A stretch of DNA of 64,000 bases from Perlabentimonas sp034003245 (GCA_034003245.1 JAVEYY010000004.1:85594-149593), one strand, 5' to 3'; shown: positions 43,811 through 52,227, numbered from the stretch's first letter. Notes: generated by a model not told the origin, from the sequence alone. Translations and numbers: made by a program.

Positions 43811-44812
43811 CTATGGCACCTCAATGGTATTTAGAATCTCGGTGATAATATCCTCGCTGGTGATATTTTCGGCTTCGGCTTCGTAGGTTAATCCAATACG
43901 ATGGCGAAGTACATCGTGACAAACCGAGCGCACATCCTCGGGAATTACATACCCTCTTCGCTTAATAAAGGCATAAGCTTTAGCCGCTAGCGATAGGTTG
44001 ATACTTGCCCTTGGCGAACCACCATAAGCAATCATATTCTCAAATTTTTCGAGCTTATACTCCTTAGGGAATCGGGTTGCAAATACTATATCAACAATGT
44101 ACTTCTCAATTTTTTCATCCATATAAACATCACGAACTACGGCTCGAGCCTTAGTGATATCCTCCGGTTTAACCACTTTTGATGCCTGGGGAAACGACGA
44201 AGCAACGTTTTGGCGAATGATCAACTTTTCCTCTTCAACCTTTGGGTATGTGATTTTCACCTTCAGCATAAAACGGTCAACCTGCGCCTCGGGAAGTGGA
44301 TAGGTTCCCTCCTGCTCAATGGGGTTTTGAGTGGCCATTACCAGGAATGGGGTTGGTAGTTTAAAGGTTTCATCACCGATGGTTACCTGGCGTTCCTGCA
44401 TTGCCTCAAGCAGAGCACTCTGTACTTTTGCTGGGGCACGGTTAATCTCATCGGCCAGAACAAAATTGGTGAAAATGGGCCCCATTTTCACATGAAACTC
44501 CTCCTGTTTCTGGCTGTAAACCATTGTTCCAATAAGGTCGGCGGGTAACAGGTCGGGTGTGAACTGGATGCGCGCAAAACCGGCGTCAATGGTATTGGCC
44601 AGAGTGTTAATAGCCAAAGTTTTGGCCAGTCCAGGAACACCCTCAAGCAGGATATGTCCATCGGCTAGCAGGCCAATTAGGAGCGATTCAACAAGATGTT
44701 TTTGTCCTACAATCACCTTGTTCATCTCCATACTAATAATATCAACAAACGAACTCTCAAGTCTAATACGTTCGTTCAACTCCTTAATGTTTACCGTTGA
44801 AGTATCGTTCAT
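43811..44812 (-). CDS. moxR: MoxR-family AAA ATPase
   Basis: The 333-residue ATPase has Walker A (LEGVPGLAKT), Walker B (FVLADEINRAPAKVQSALLEAMQE), sensor 1 (FLVMATQNPIEQEGTYPLPEAQVDRF) and sensor 2 (GGSPRASINLSLAAKA). MoxR proteins act as chaperones that insert metal ions or assemble complexes with von Willebrand proteins. It is the first gene of the nine-gene minus-strand unit ending with batE. Upstream (44870-44877, minus) CATATTTG is one base from the -7 consensus and may be the operon promoter. Confidence 0.93.
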   Translation of the reverse strand: MNDTSTVNIKELNERIRLESSFVDIISMEMNKVIVGQKHLVESLLIGLLADGHILLEGVPGLAKTLAINTLANTIDAGFARIQFTPDLLPADLIGTMVYSQKQEEFHVKMGPIFTNFVLADEINRAPAKVQSALLEAMQERQVTIGDETFKLPTPFLVMATQNPIEQEGTYPLPEAQVDRFMLKVKITYPKVEEEKLIIRQNVASSFPQASKVVKPEDITKARAVVRDVYMDEKIEKYIVDIVFATRFPKEYKLEKFENMIAYGGSPRASINLSLAAKAYAFIKRRGYVIPEDVRSVCHDVLRHRIGLTYEAEAENITSEDIITEILNTIEVP

Positions 44813-45076
44813 CGTAATGTGAATTTTTGTATTGTTAAAATTAACTCCTTACATACATTAATCGGAGCACAAATATGCAGAATTAATGGGGGTTACAGCG
44901 TTAAGAAGTGTTAAAAAAAGCAAAGGTTTGTTATCGCTTTTCAAATAATCGAATCATATAGAAGTTTAAAATACAGCATCTGAGTTTTTAAAAGCATGAA
45001 TGGAAAATTTGTTTTAGGAGGGAACAGTAAAGTAATATTGTTTATACTTTTACAAGTCATACTAATGTATAATACA

Positions 45077-45784
45077 ATGAGTTCAGTTATCTCACAAGTT
45101 CGTTTAAGCCTAAGCCAGCAAGCAGAATCGGGTACGCTGGAGAGCACCAAGCGATTTTTTAGGGAACAGGTTCTATCCTACGGATGCAAAACCGCTATTG
45201 TTAGTAGTATTGCCAAAGAGTATTATAAGGCTGTAATGGAGTTACCTAAAAATCAAATTTTTGAATTATGTGAGGATTTGTGGCAGTCGAGATACCTTGA
45301 GGAGGCATTTATTGCATGTAATTGGGCCGAGTTTGTGCATAAGCAATACACATCCGACGATATAGAGGTATTTGAGCGATGGGTTAACAATTATGTTACA
45401 AACTGGGCTACATGCGATACACTTTGCAATCATGCAGTTGGGATTTTTATCAAGATGCATTCCACACACATTGAAAGGCTAAAAATATGGGCAGCATCGC
45501 CTAATAGATGGGTTCGAAGAGCATCAGCAGTTACGCTCATTATTCCTGCCCGTAAGGGTTTATTTTTACCCGATATCTTCAAAATTGCAAACCAGTTACT
45601 TCACGATAAGGATGATATGGTTCAGAAAGGATATGGTTGGATGCTAAAAGCAGCAAGCGAAGCACACCAGCAGGAGGTTTTTGCATTTGTAATGAACCAC
45701 AAAGCAACTATGCCCCGAACGGCGCTTCGCTATGCTATTGAAAAGATGCCACAAGACTTGAAAAAACTTGCTATGGCAAGATGA
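45077..45784 (+). CDS. DNA alkylation repair protein, AlkD-like
   Basis: I choose the ATG at 45077 (235 residues), because the family starts close to this point (MSSVISQVRLSLSQQAESGT); in-frame ATGs at 44996 and 45065 would add an unrelated hydrophobic leader. The protein is made of HEAT-like helix pairs, with the family segments RFFREQVLSYGCKTAIV, NWATCDTLCNHAVG and ASPNRWVRRASAVTLIIPARKG. AlkD-type enzymes excise positively charged alkylated bases without flipping them. The substrate of this member is not determined. It stands alone, divergent from the moxR operon. Confidence 0.85.
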   Translation: MSSVISQVRLSLSQQAESGTLESTKRFFREQVLSYGCKTAIVSSIAKEYYKAVMELPKNQIFELCEDLWQSRYLEEAFIACNWAEFVHKQYTSDDIEVFERWVNNYVTNWATCDTLCNHAVGIFIKMHSTHIERLKIWAASPNRWVRRASAVTLIIPARKGLFLPDIFKIANQLLHDKDDMVQKGYGWMLKAASEAHQQEVFAFVMNHKATMPRTALRYAIEKMPQDLKKLAMAR

Positions 45785-45801
45785 GGTAGATGATAATTGC
45801 C

Positions 45802-46221
45802 TTACTCAAATATCTCGGATTTGCTAATACCCTTAATTGCGTATCGTCGAGTGGCAAGAAAGGCTATAAAGTGCAGCACAAGAAATACTCCCCAGTAAAT
45901 TGCCGTTAAATGCACTACGTTTATATTTTCATATCTTGAGTTAAAATCAAGAAGGAACAATATTTCGGCTACCGCGTTACAAATAATGTACGTGGTTAAA
46001 TGAAACCTGAACCCTATGTCGTAAAGGGGTAGCGACTCGTGGTCTTTGCGTCCTAGAATCCAGCCTGTAATAAAAACTGCCACTGCATATATTGATGCTA
46101 CGACCCAGGCCGTGGTAAACATTTGTGCATCGAGCAATCTGCTTAAACCCAATCTAAATGGAACAGTGAATAGGAAAAGGATTGCTGCAAAACGAAGCTG
46201 ATTGGCTGTTATGTACTTCAT
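45802..46221 (-). CDS. Small integral membrane protein in a PadR operon
   Basis: The 139-residue protein has four hydrophobic segments (FAAILFLFTVPFRLGLS, AWVVASIYAVAVFITGWIL, TTYIICNAVAEILFLL, AIYWGVFLVLHFIAFLA). Its start overlaps the PadR gene by 4 bp, so the two are coupled. Small membrane proteins in this position are often the main target of the regulator. The function is unknown; I see no transporter signature. Confidence 0.8.
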   Translation of the reverse strand: MKYITANQLRFAAILFLFTVPFRLGLSRLLDAQMFTTAWVVASIYAVAVFITGWILGRKDHESLPLYDIGFRFHLTTYIICNAVAEILFLLDFNSRYENINVVHLTAIYWGVFLVLHFIAFLATRRYAIKGISKSEIFE

Positions 46222-46592
46222 TGTTTTTCCTCCAAGTTTAAAAGTTGTTTTACCCGTTGATTAAAGAATAAGCTAATATTTCGTTCAACAAACTGGTTGA
46301 GCAACGTTAATCCAAGTTCCGTTAGGAAGTAGTACTTGCGCTCGGGACCCTTATTTCCCTTACCCGATTCGAAATTTACCACTCCTAAGTGCTGAAACTT
46401 TCGTAAAGTACGATATAGGCTTTGCTCCTCGCAGGTCATGGTTAAATTCGATTGTTCCTCTACAAAGGACTTAATCTCTTCTACATACTTCTTGTCGTCC
46501 TTTAGGGCAAGAAATATCCAAAGCGTGAGTTGACCTTTCTTATAGGTCTCCTCCCACGCGGTGAGAAGTTCTGTTAGTAAGTCTTTTTTCAT
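46218..46592 (-). CDS. PadR-family transcriptional regulator
   Basis: The 124-residue protein has the winged helix of PadR regulators: a helical start (LLTELLTAWEETYKKGQLTLWIFLALKDDKKYV), then CEEQSLYRTLRKFQHLGVV and the wing GPERKYYFLTELG, and a C-terminal dimerisation helix (LLNQFVERNISLFF). PadR proteins are usually repressors that respond to small molecules and control an adjacent membrane gene. Here it is the first gene of a two-gene unit with the membrane protein at 45802. An operator-like palindrome overlaps its promoter. Confidence 0.85.
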   Translation of the reverse strand: MKKDLLTELLTAWEETYKKGQLTLWIFLALKDDKKYVEEIKSFVEEQSNLTMTCEEQSLYRTLRKFQHLGVVNFESGKGNKGPERKYYFLTELGLTLLNQFVERNISLFFNQRVKQLLNLEEKQ

Positions 46593-46613
46593 ATAGAATT
46601 TTATTTACACAAT

Positions 46614-46669
46614 ATGTATTAAACATGTTGTACAATACAAATGTACTACATTTTATTGTTGAAATGCAA
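46614..46669 (-). promoter_or_regulatory. padR promoter with overlapping palindrome
   Basis: On the minus strand TTG (46669-46667) and TACATTTG (46645-46638) are 21 bp apart and match the -33/-7 pattern; transcription would start near 46632. An ATGT-N5-ACAT palindrome (46614-46626) lies at the start of the transcript and GTAC repeats flank the -7 box. PadR proteins often bind ATGT-N8-ACAT-like sites, so autoregulation is plausible but inferred. Confidence 0.5.
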
Positions 46670-46954
46670 CTTTTTTCATAAAAAAAATGCGGTTAAAGTT
46701 TAAGAATTTCCCATATATCAGATTAACTGATATTTATGATTGATACAATTGTACGCATTAAGTTTTATTAGCTATGGGTATTGGGAGTTAAAGTGGTTTT
46801 GATTATGGTTAAGTGATAGTGTCATAGTATTAATGACATCAATATTGGTATGCAGAGTTCGGTTTTTTCATCTTTTCGGGAAAAAACATATAAATCTTGC
46901 AAGGCTGAAAGGGATAGTTTAATACTTTTGCAATTCGAAATAATATCATAAAAA
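46670..46954. promoter_or_regulatory. Rest of the padR-yebC intergenic region with yebC -7 box
   Basis: TACTTTTG (46923-46930) matches TAnnTTTG and lies 24 bp before the yebC ATG; the nearest TTG (46897-46899) is 23 bp further upstream. The remainder is AT-rich with a short imperfect palindrome (ATCAGATTAACTGATAT near 46717) and shows no gene. Confidence 0.4.
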
Positions 46955-47665
46955 ATGGGAAGAGCATTTGAATATAGAAAAGCCCGAAAGCTTAAGCGCT
47001 GGGGCAATATGGCTAGGGTTTTTACTAGAATAGGAAAAGAGATAACCCTTGCCGCAAAGGCAGGAGGTCCACACCCCGAAACAAACCCCAGGCTGCGATT
47101 GGCCATTCAGAATGCCAAATCGGAGAATATGCCCAAGGATAACGTGGAGAGGGCAATTAAAAAGGCTACCGATAAGGATACCAAGGATTACAAGGAGGTG
47201 GTTTACGAGGGAAAAGGCCCTCATGGTATTGCCATAGTGGTTGAAACGGCTACCGATAATCCAACCCGAACTGTGGCTAATGTTCGTAGTTACTTCACAA
47301 AGTACGGTGGAACATTGGGTACTACCGGAATGCTCGATTACCTGTTCGAACGCAAATGCTCCTTTCAGGTGGAGACCAAAGAGGGTGTGGATTTGGAAGA
47401 GCTGGAGCTGGAACTCATCGACTTTGGAGTTGAGGAGGTTTTTGCCGAAGAGGATGGCTTTATGATTTACGCAGAGTTTACTGGATTTGGTCCAATTCAG
47501 AAATATCTTGAGGAAAATGGCTTTAGTATCAAATCGTTCCGAATTGAACGTATACCCAATGAAACTAAGCACCTAACCGAAGATGAACAGGTAGATCTGG
47601 ACAAGCTACTGGAAAAACTGGATGAGGATGAAGATGTAACCAACGTATTCCATAATATGCAGTAG
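46955..47665 (+). CDS. yebC: YebC/PmpR-family protein
   Basis: The 236-residue protein begins with the family's MGRAFEYRKARKLKRWGNMARVF and contains KEITLAAKAGGPHPETNPRL, the MPKDNVERAIKKA helix and YEGKGPHGIAIVVE. Length and three-domain layout are normal. YebC proteins were described as transcription regulators; more recent work links some members to relief of ribosome stalling at proline stretches. It is monocistronic and ends in a bidirectional terminator. Confidence 0.95.
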   Translation: MGRAFEYRKARKLKRWGNMARVFTRIGKEITLAAKAGGPHPETNPRLRLAIQNAKSENMPKDNVERAIKKATDKDTKDYKEVVYEGKGPHGIAIVVETATDNPTRTVANVRSYFTKYGGTLGTTGMLDYLFERKCSFQVETKEGVDLEELELELIDFGVEEVFAEEDGFMIYAEFTGFGPIQKYLEENGFSIKSFRIERIPNETKHLTEDEQVDLDKLLEKLDEDEDVTNVFHNMQ

Positions 47666-47684
47666 CAAACCTAAATATGCTTAG

Positions 47685-47724
47685 AAGGTCAAACGAATGG
47701 GCAATTTCATTCGTTTGGCCTTTT
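47685..47724. terminator. Bidirectional terminator between yebC and the stress protein gene
   Basis: AAGGTCAAACGAATG and CATTCGTTTGGCCTT pair (one G-U) around an 8-base loop with T-rich flanks. It lies between two converging genes. Confidence 0.85.
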
Positions 47725-47744
47725 ATGTATTTATACTACAACTG

Positions 47745-48842
47745 CTATTCTGAAAAGATTAGCAATGGAACATCCGCTTCGGACAGCATTTTACGAGTTA
47801 GCGAAGGATTGAAAATACGCTCCAGAATGCTCCGCTTATGAAGAGTAACCGCCATCAGATCGATATCTTTTCCGGCTATATAATTTTTAAAACCTTCGGC
47901 GGTATTCTTACCCTTAATCATTTCAAATTCAATAGGAGTTTTCTTAAAGGTTTTCTTGGCATAATCCTTTAGGTTACTCATTTTTGCTTGTGTGATTTTA
48001 TTTTCGGGATCATCCGAAATATTTGTGCAAATCAGGTTTACACTAAATCCCGAGAGAATAGTAACCAACTTACGGATGGCAATAAAATCATTATCGTCGA
48101 AACGGGTGGCGTACAGAACTTTCTTTACCTCTTCAATATCCTTAAGATTGGCGCCTTCGGGAATAACCAGAATAGGAATGCTGGTGTCCTTAACCACTTC
48201 GGCAGCAATGCTCCCTACCAGCTCAGTGCTTCTAAATCCCTCGCTTTTGGTTCCCATTATTACCATGCCGGGCTTGTACCTTTTGCACATATCAATAATG
48301 CCGTAGGCTGCAAATCCCTCGCGCAGCGAGTAGCCAATTTTGAGGTTTTTCATGTTGTTCTCATCGGCATAACTCCTAAGCTTGTTAAAGAACTTGATAA
48401 GGTTCTCCTTGGCCGTTTTCTGAAGGATTTGGTAGCTGATATCAACATCAATCTGGATACTTGCAGCATCGGTAAAAGGGATCATATCAACTATGGGTGA
48501 ATTGAAAACATGGAGCAATTTAACCTCGGCATTATAGATTTTAGCCAGCTTTAAAGCAAAGAATGCCGCATTTTTAGAGTGTTCCGAGAAATCGATGGGA
48601 ACCAGTATTTTTCGCGGCAAAGCTTCCCCTTTAACCCTTTCGAGTCGATATGCTGCCAGTAGCTTAATGGCCTTTTCAGCGTTAGTTTCGGCAATTTGAA
48701 CCTTTACATTATCCGACACGTTGGGCTGCACAAGATTAACATTCTTTAGGTAGCACTTTATACCATTGGACTCCAAGTAACTCTGGAGAACTAACGCGCT
48801 GGTATAGGTCTCGTTGGCAATTTCTATTAGTTTGTTGTCCAT
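47745..48842 (-). CDS. Universal stress protein with N-terminal DUF2007 domain
   Basis: The 365-residue protein is a three-part fusion. Residues 1-72 resemble DUF2007 (LIEIANETYTSALVLQSYLE, then NVNLVQPNVSDNVKVQI). Residues about 76-225 are a UspA domain (PRKILVPIDFSEHSKNAAFF, VVIMGTKSEGFRSTELVGSIAAEV with the G-rich ATP loop). Residues about 232-365 are a second, weaker Usp domain (VKKVLYATRFDDNDF). Tandem Usp proteins bind ATP or other nucleotides and accumulate under stress or growth arrest. The DUF2007 part is suspected to bind a ligand. The gene is alone on the minus strand. Confidence 0.85.
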   Translation of the reverse strand: MDNKLIEIANETYTSALVLQSYLESNGIKCYLKNVNLVQPNVSDNVKVQIAETNAEKAIKLLAAYRLERVKGEALPRKILVPIDFSEHSKNAAFFALKLAKIYNAEVKLLHVFNSPIVDMIPFTDAASIQIDVDISYQILQKTAKENLIKFFNKLRSYADENNMKNLKIGYSLREGFAAYGIIDMCKRYKPGMVIMGTKSEGFRSTELVGSIAAEVVKDTSIPILVIPEGANLKDIEEVKKVLYATRFDDNDFIAIRKLVTILSGFSVNLICTNISDDPENKITQAKMSNLKDYAKKTFKKTPIEFEMIKGKNTAEGFKNYIAGKDIDLMAVTLHKRSILERIFNPSLTRKMLSEADVPLLIFSE

Positions 48843-48975
48843 AGCGTTATCATTTTAAAGGATTCGATGTAATTTACAAAATATTGAAGTACTGGTCAAG
48901 TATTTTCAACCATTTTTGCATAAGTTAAAAGTAACGATATAAAGTGTTCGGGTTAGGATCCTGTAGCAAACTTTT

Positions 48976-49007
48976 TTTGATATTTAAAATTCAAAGCCAT
49001 AGATTTG
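48976..49007 (+). promoter_or_regulatory. Promoter of the sodium:solute symporter gene
   Basis: TTTG (48976-48979) and TAGATTTG (49000-49007) are exactly 20 bp apart, a full match to the Bacteroidota consensus. The leader to the ATG at 49119 would be about 105 bases, longer than for most genes here. Confidence 0.7.
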
Positions 49008-49118
49008 TGATATGGGAATCGGGATTGCAAATCTGCATTATCACCCATGGGTCAAATTTTTCGAATTAAATCTAGCTGCACTCCTTGAGCATACACAACG
49101 CAGCAAAAAGTTAGTATT

Positions 49119-50563
49119 ATGCATATTATCGACCTCTCAATTTTTATTGTCTACATGGTTTTCATGCTAGGAATTGGATACTTCTTTCTACGTCGCAACA
49201 AAAATGCAGATGATTACTATGTAGGAGGCCGGACTATGAGCAGTTTTCATGTAGGGCTCTCAGTAGTGGCCACAGATGTTGGTGGTGGGTTCTCCATTGT
49301 TTAGGTGGACTAGGTTTCCTAATTGGACTTTCGGGGTCATGGATGCTTTTTACTGGTCTTATAGGCGCATGGCTCTCGGCTGTGATCCTAATTCCTAAAG
49401 CCAGTAAAATTGCAAACAAACTAAAGCTTTTCACTTTTCCGCAGTTATTTGAGCATTTTTACAGTTCAAAGGTTGCCTTGCTGGCAGGTGTAATATCGGC
49501 TATTGGTTACATCGGCTTCACCAGTTCGCAGCTTCTGGCAGGTGCGAAGTTGGCATCGGCATCGTTCCAAAATCTCGACATGAATACTGCCCTTATAATT
49601 ATGGGTGCCATTGCAGTAATCTATACCGTGATGGGAGGCCTTAAAGCCGTGATTTACACCGATACTTTTCAGTGGATAATTCTAATGGCAGGGCTTATAC
49701 TCATTGGGATTCCTCTGGGGTACAACTCAATTGGCGGAATGCAGGCCATTCGCGATACGCTCTCAAATGATTTTCTTGCGCTCAACAATGTGGAGCGGCA
49801 AACACTGCTAAACTGGGCAGTTACCATTATCCCCATTTGGTTTGTGGGGATGACGCTTTACCAGCGTATCTACTCAACCCGCACAGCTAAAGAAGCGCAA
49901 CGGGCTTGGTATGTTGCGGGAATTTTTGAGTGGCCACTAATGGCATTTATGGGTGTTATCCTGGGACTGTTTGCCCGAGTGGCCTTCGAGAATGGCATGT
50001 TTGCCTATATGGATTTTGGCCCAGGAAGCGACTTGGATGCCGAGATGGGACTACCTCTACTCCTACGAACTATCCTGCCTGTTGGATTAATGGGGTTAAT
50101 GATGTCTGCATACTTCTCGGCCATCATGTCAACGGCCGATAGCTGCCTCATGGCGGCCTCGGGCAATGTGCAAACCGATATTCTGCGTAAATTATTTAAA
50201 TTGCCCGAAGGGCAAAAATCTACACTACGAATTTCCCAAATAATAACGCTTATTATTGGGGTATTGGCCCTGCTCCTTGCTTGGCAAATGGAGAACGTGC
50301 TGGAGCTTATGCTCTACTCCTACGCATTTATGGTAAGCGGACTGTTTATTCCGGTTTTGGGGGCATTTTACTGGAAACGAGGAAGTACCATTGGGGCATT
50401 CTGGGGAATGCTTGTTGGTGGTGGTACAACCCTAACGCTCACCATACTAACGGTGAACCTACCATTTAATTTAGACCCCAATATTTTCGGCATCACGGCC
50501 TCACTGGTAGTTTTTGTTATTCTATCGTACTTATTTCCAGGCCGTAATAACATTATCGCATAA
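49119..50563 (+). pseudogene. Sodium:solute symporter (SSS family), broken by a one-base deletion
   Basis: The frame from 49119 gives MHIIDLSIFIVYMVFMLGIG, NADDYYVGGRTMSS and VGLSVVATDVGGGFSI, then a stop at 49302. If one base is restored near 49299 (ATTGTTTAGG to ATTGGTTTAGG) the protein continues GLGGLGFLIGLSGSW and runs unbroken to 50563, about 481 residues, the normal family length. Later SSS landmarks are VIYTDTFQWIILMAGLILIG, MSAYFSAIMSTADSCLMAASGN and about 12-13 membrane helices in total. SSS proteins import sugars, amino acids, vitamins or organic anions with sodium; the substrate is unclear. Either the gene is recently broken or the assembly lost a G. The second part from 49343 could be mis-called as a separate gene. 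Confidence 0.85.
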
Positions 50564-50579
50564 TTTTTTTAAGATAATG

Positions 50580-50611
50580 TTTGGTTATCAAAATAAATGT
50601 ATTTTAATTTG
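50580..50611 (+). promoter_or_regulatory. Promoter of the trp leader
   Basis: TTTG (50580-50583) and TTAATTTG (50604-50611, one mismatch to TAnnTTTG) are 20 bp apart. Transcription would begin near 50616, about 15 bases before the leader-peptide ATG. It starts just past the end of the symporter gene. Confidence 0.6.
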
Positions 50612-50630
50612 CGGAGTAGAATATAGCAAA

Positions 50631-50696
50631 ATGACAACAATGATTAGCATTTCTTGGTGGTGGCAAGGCAAAAACTCTCAAACTAGGGGGCGTTAA
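50631..50696 (+). CDS. trpL: trp operon leader peptide with three tandem Trp codons
   Basis: A 21-codon open frame starts at ATG 50631 and ends with TAA 50694-50696. It begins MTTMISISWWWQGKN, with TGG TGG TGG at 50655-50663. Three consecutive Trp codons in such a short peptide just before a terminator and upstream of trpB are the hallmark of ribosome-mediated attenuation, as in the enterobacterial trp operon. When charged tRNA-Trp is scarce the ribosome should stall here. The peptide itself probably has no other role. I call it from sequence and position; no expression evidence is available. Confidence 0.8.
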   Translation: MTTMISISWWWQGKNSQTRGR

Positions 50697-50760
50697 CCTT
50701 ATTGCTACTACTCAAGTAACCATATAAGGCCGCAGGTAACCCCTGCGGCCTTTCTTTTTT
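50684..50760 (+). terminator. trp attenuator: terminator with competing antiterminator
   Basis: The terminator is an 11-bp perfect GC-rich stem (AAGGCCGCAGG 50726-50736 / CCTGCGGCCTT 50742-50752) followed by T-rich TCTTTTTT. A competing pairing exists between AGGGGGCGTTAACC (50684-50699), overlapping the leader stop codon, and GGTAACCCCT (50735-50744) in the loop and inner stem of the terminator. A ribosome stalled at the Trp codons leaves 50684-50699 free to form the antiterminator; a ribosome that reaches the stop codon covers it, so the terminator forms. Pairings are by eye. Confidence 0.78.
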
Positions 50761-50999
50761 TAATCGTATTAACACACAATTTTGAACCATTTTTTTCTGA
50801 TACTGATTTGGACATGGCGTTGGCGGGGCCTCCCCGCCCAACAAAAGCGTGCGCCCTACGTGGGCGCTGTGTGCAATGCTATAATGTGCACGAGAAAAAA
50901 TTGATTGGATAATTGGATGATTGCCTGCCTGACTGGCATTTACGACAGGCAAGGATGAATGAAAGAAAACAAATTAAAATCAGTAAAAAAACAGAAATT
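50761..50999. repeat. Hairpin-rich leader between attenuator and trpB
   Basis: Three stems are seen. They are GTTGGCGGGG/CCCCGCCCAAC with one bulge (50819-50842), GCGCCC/GGGCGC (50851-50867), and TTGCCTG/CAGGCAA (50921-50952), which belongs to a small repeat family in this window. No gene is present. The first two are GC-rich compared with the surroundings and look like inserted palindromic elements. Confidence 0.6.
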
Positions 51000-52208
51000 A
51001 TGGAAACCACAAATATCACAAACACAAAAGTTCAAGTATCGCCCCTAAGCTCAATGCTAAACCATAGCGATGGAATGTACGGAAATTACGGCGGAGCGTA
51101 CGTTCCCCCAGTACTTACCGAGCCTTTGGCTAAGCTTGCCGAGGCATTCGATAGGGAGGTTCGCAACGAATCGTTTCAAAAGGAGTTTATTCACTACCTA
51201 AAAACGTATGTTGGACGGCCATCGCCCCTATACCATGCACGCCGATTGAGCGAGCACGTTGGGTCTACAATCTACCTTAAACGTGAGGATTTGAACCACA
51301 CCGGTGCGCACAAAATTAACAATACCATTGGGCAGATAATTCTTGCCAAGCGTATGGGTGCCAAGGAGATTATTGCCGAAACGGGCGCCGGACAGCATGG
51401 CGTGGCAACAGCCACAGCAGCAGCGCTTATGGGCATACCATGCAAGGTTTTTATGGGCGCCATAGATGTTGAGCGCCAAGCGCTTAACGTACGCCGCATG
51501 AAGCTACTTGGAGCCGAGGTTATTGCCACCGATTTAGGCACAAAAACCCTAAAGGATGCTGTTGATGCTGCCCTGGGATACTACATTGAGCATCCCAACT
51601 CCTACTACCTGCTGGGTTCGCAGGTTGGGCCTCACCCCTATCCACGGATGGTGGGCTACTTCCAAAGCGTAATTGGACAGGAAGCGCGAGCGCAAATACT
51701 AAATGCCGAAGGCAGATTACCCCAATCAATATTTGCCTGTGTTGGTGGTGGTTCCAATGCCATTGGACTATTCTCGGGCTTTTTAGATGATGTTGAAGTG
51801 AATATATATGGTGCCGAGGGTGGTGGAAATGCCACGCTAGAAAACACCGCCGCAACGCTATCGCTGGGTAAACCTGCCGTTTTTCAGGGAACCTACTCGT
51901 ACTGCTTAGTCGATGCCGACGGAAATCCGGTTGAGTCGCACTCCATTGCTGCTGGATTGGACTACCCCGGCATAAGCCCACAGCACGCATACCTTATGGA
52001 TAAAGGAAGAGCCCAATACCAACCGGTAACCGATACAGAAGCTCTTGAGGGCTACAAGCTGCTATCGCACCTTGAGGGCATTATCCCGGCCGTGGAATCG
52101 AGCCACGCTGTAGCGCTGGCTGCCAAAATGCTAAAAGGCAAAGGCGATTTGGCCGTTGTAAACCTCTCGGGTCGTGGCGATAAGGATGTGGAGCGAGAGC
52201 TGGAATAG
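51000..52208 (+). CDS. trpB: Tryptophan synthase beta subunit
   Basis: I choose ATG 51000 (402 residues); in-frame ATGs at 50913 and 50955 would add residues encoded by a repeat element. This PLP enzyme condenses indole and serine to tryptophan. The PLP Lys is K105 in HTGAHKINNTIGQ. GAGQHGVATATAAALMG, SQVGPHPYPRMV, CVGGGSNAIGLFSGF, HSIAAGLDYPGISP and NLSGRGDKDV are all intact and of the TrpB1 type. No trpA or other trp gene lies next to it, unusual for a gene under such an attenuator; the other genes may be elsewhere. A T-rich imperfect stem follows. Confidence 0.95.
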   Translation: METTNITNTKVQVSPLSSMLNHSDGMYGNYGGAYVPPVLTEPLAKLAEAFDREVRNESFQKEFIHYLKTYVGRPSPLYHARRLSEHVGSTIYLKREDLNHTGAHKINNTIGQIILAKRMGAKEIIAETGAGQHGVATATAAALMGIPCKVFMGAIDVERQALNVRRMKLLGAEVIATDLGTKTLKDAVDAALGYYIEHPNSYYLLGSQVGPHPYPRMVGYFQSVIGQEARAQILNAEGRLPQSIFACVGGGSNAIGLFSGFLDDVEVNIYGAEGGGNATLENTAATLSLGKPAVFQGTYSYCLVDADGNPVESHSIAAGLDYPGISPQHAYLMDKGRAQYQPVTDTEALEGYKLLSHLEGIIPAVESSHAVALAAKMLKGKGDLAVVNLSGRGDKDVERELE

Positions 52209-52227
52209 GCACCTATTTTGATGTTTA

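Noticed and set aside
46946..47572. 208-codon open frame on the minus strand
   Set aside because: Antisense to yebC; no motif and no start context.
50631..50760. T-box riboswitch upstream of trpB
   Set aside because: No T-box sequence or specifier stem is seen; the Trp-rich leader peptide and alternative pairings explain the element better.
50913..50999. Upstream starts of trpB
   Set aside because: The added residues are encoded by a TGCCTG repeat hairpin and do not resemble TrpB.
51520..51990. 156-codon open frame on the minus strand
   Set aside because: Antisense to trpB; low-complexity His/Arg composition.
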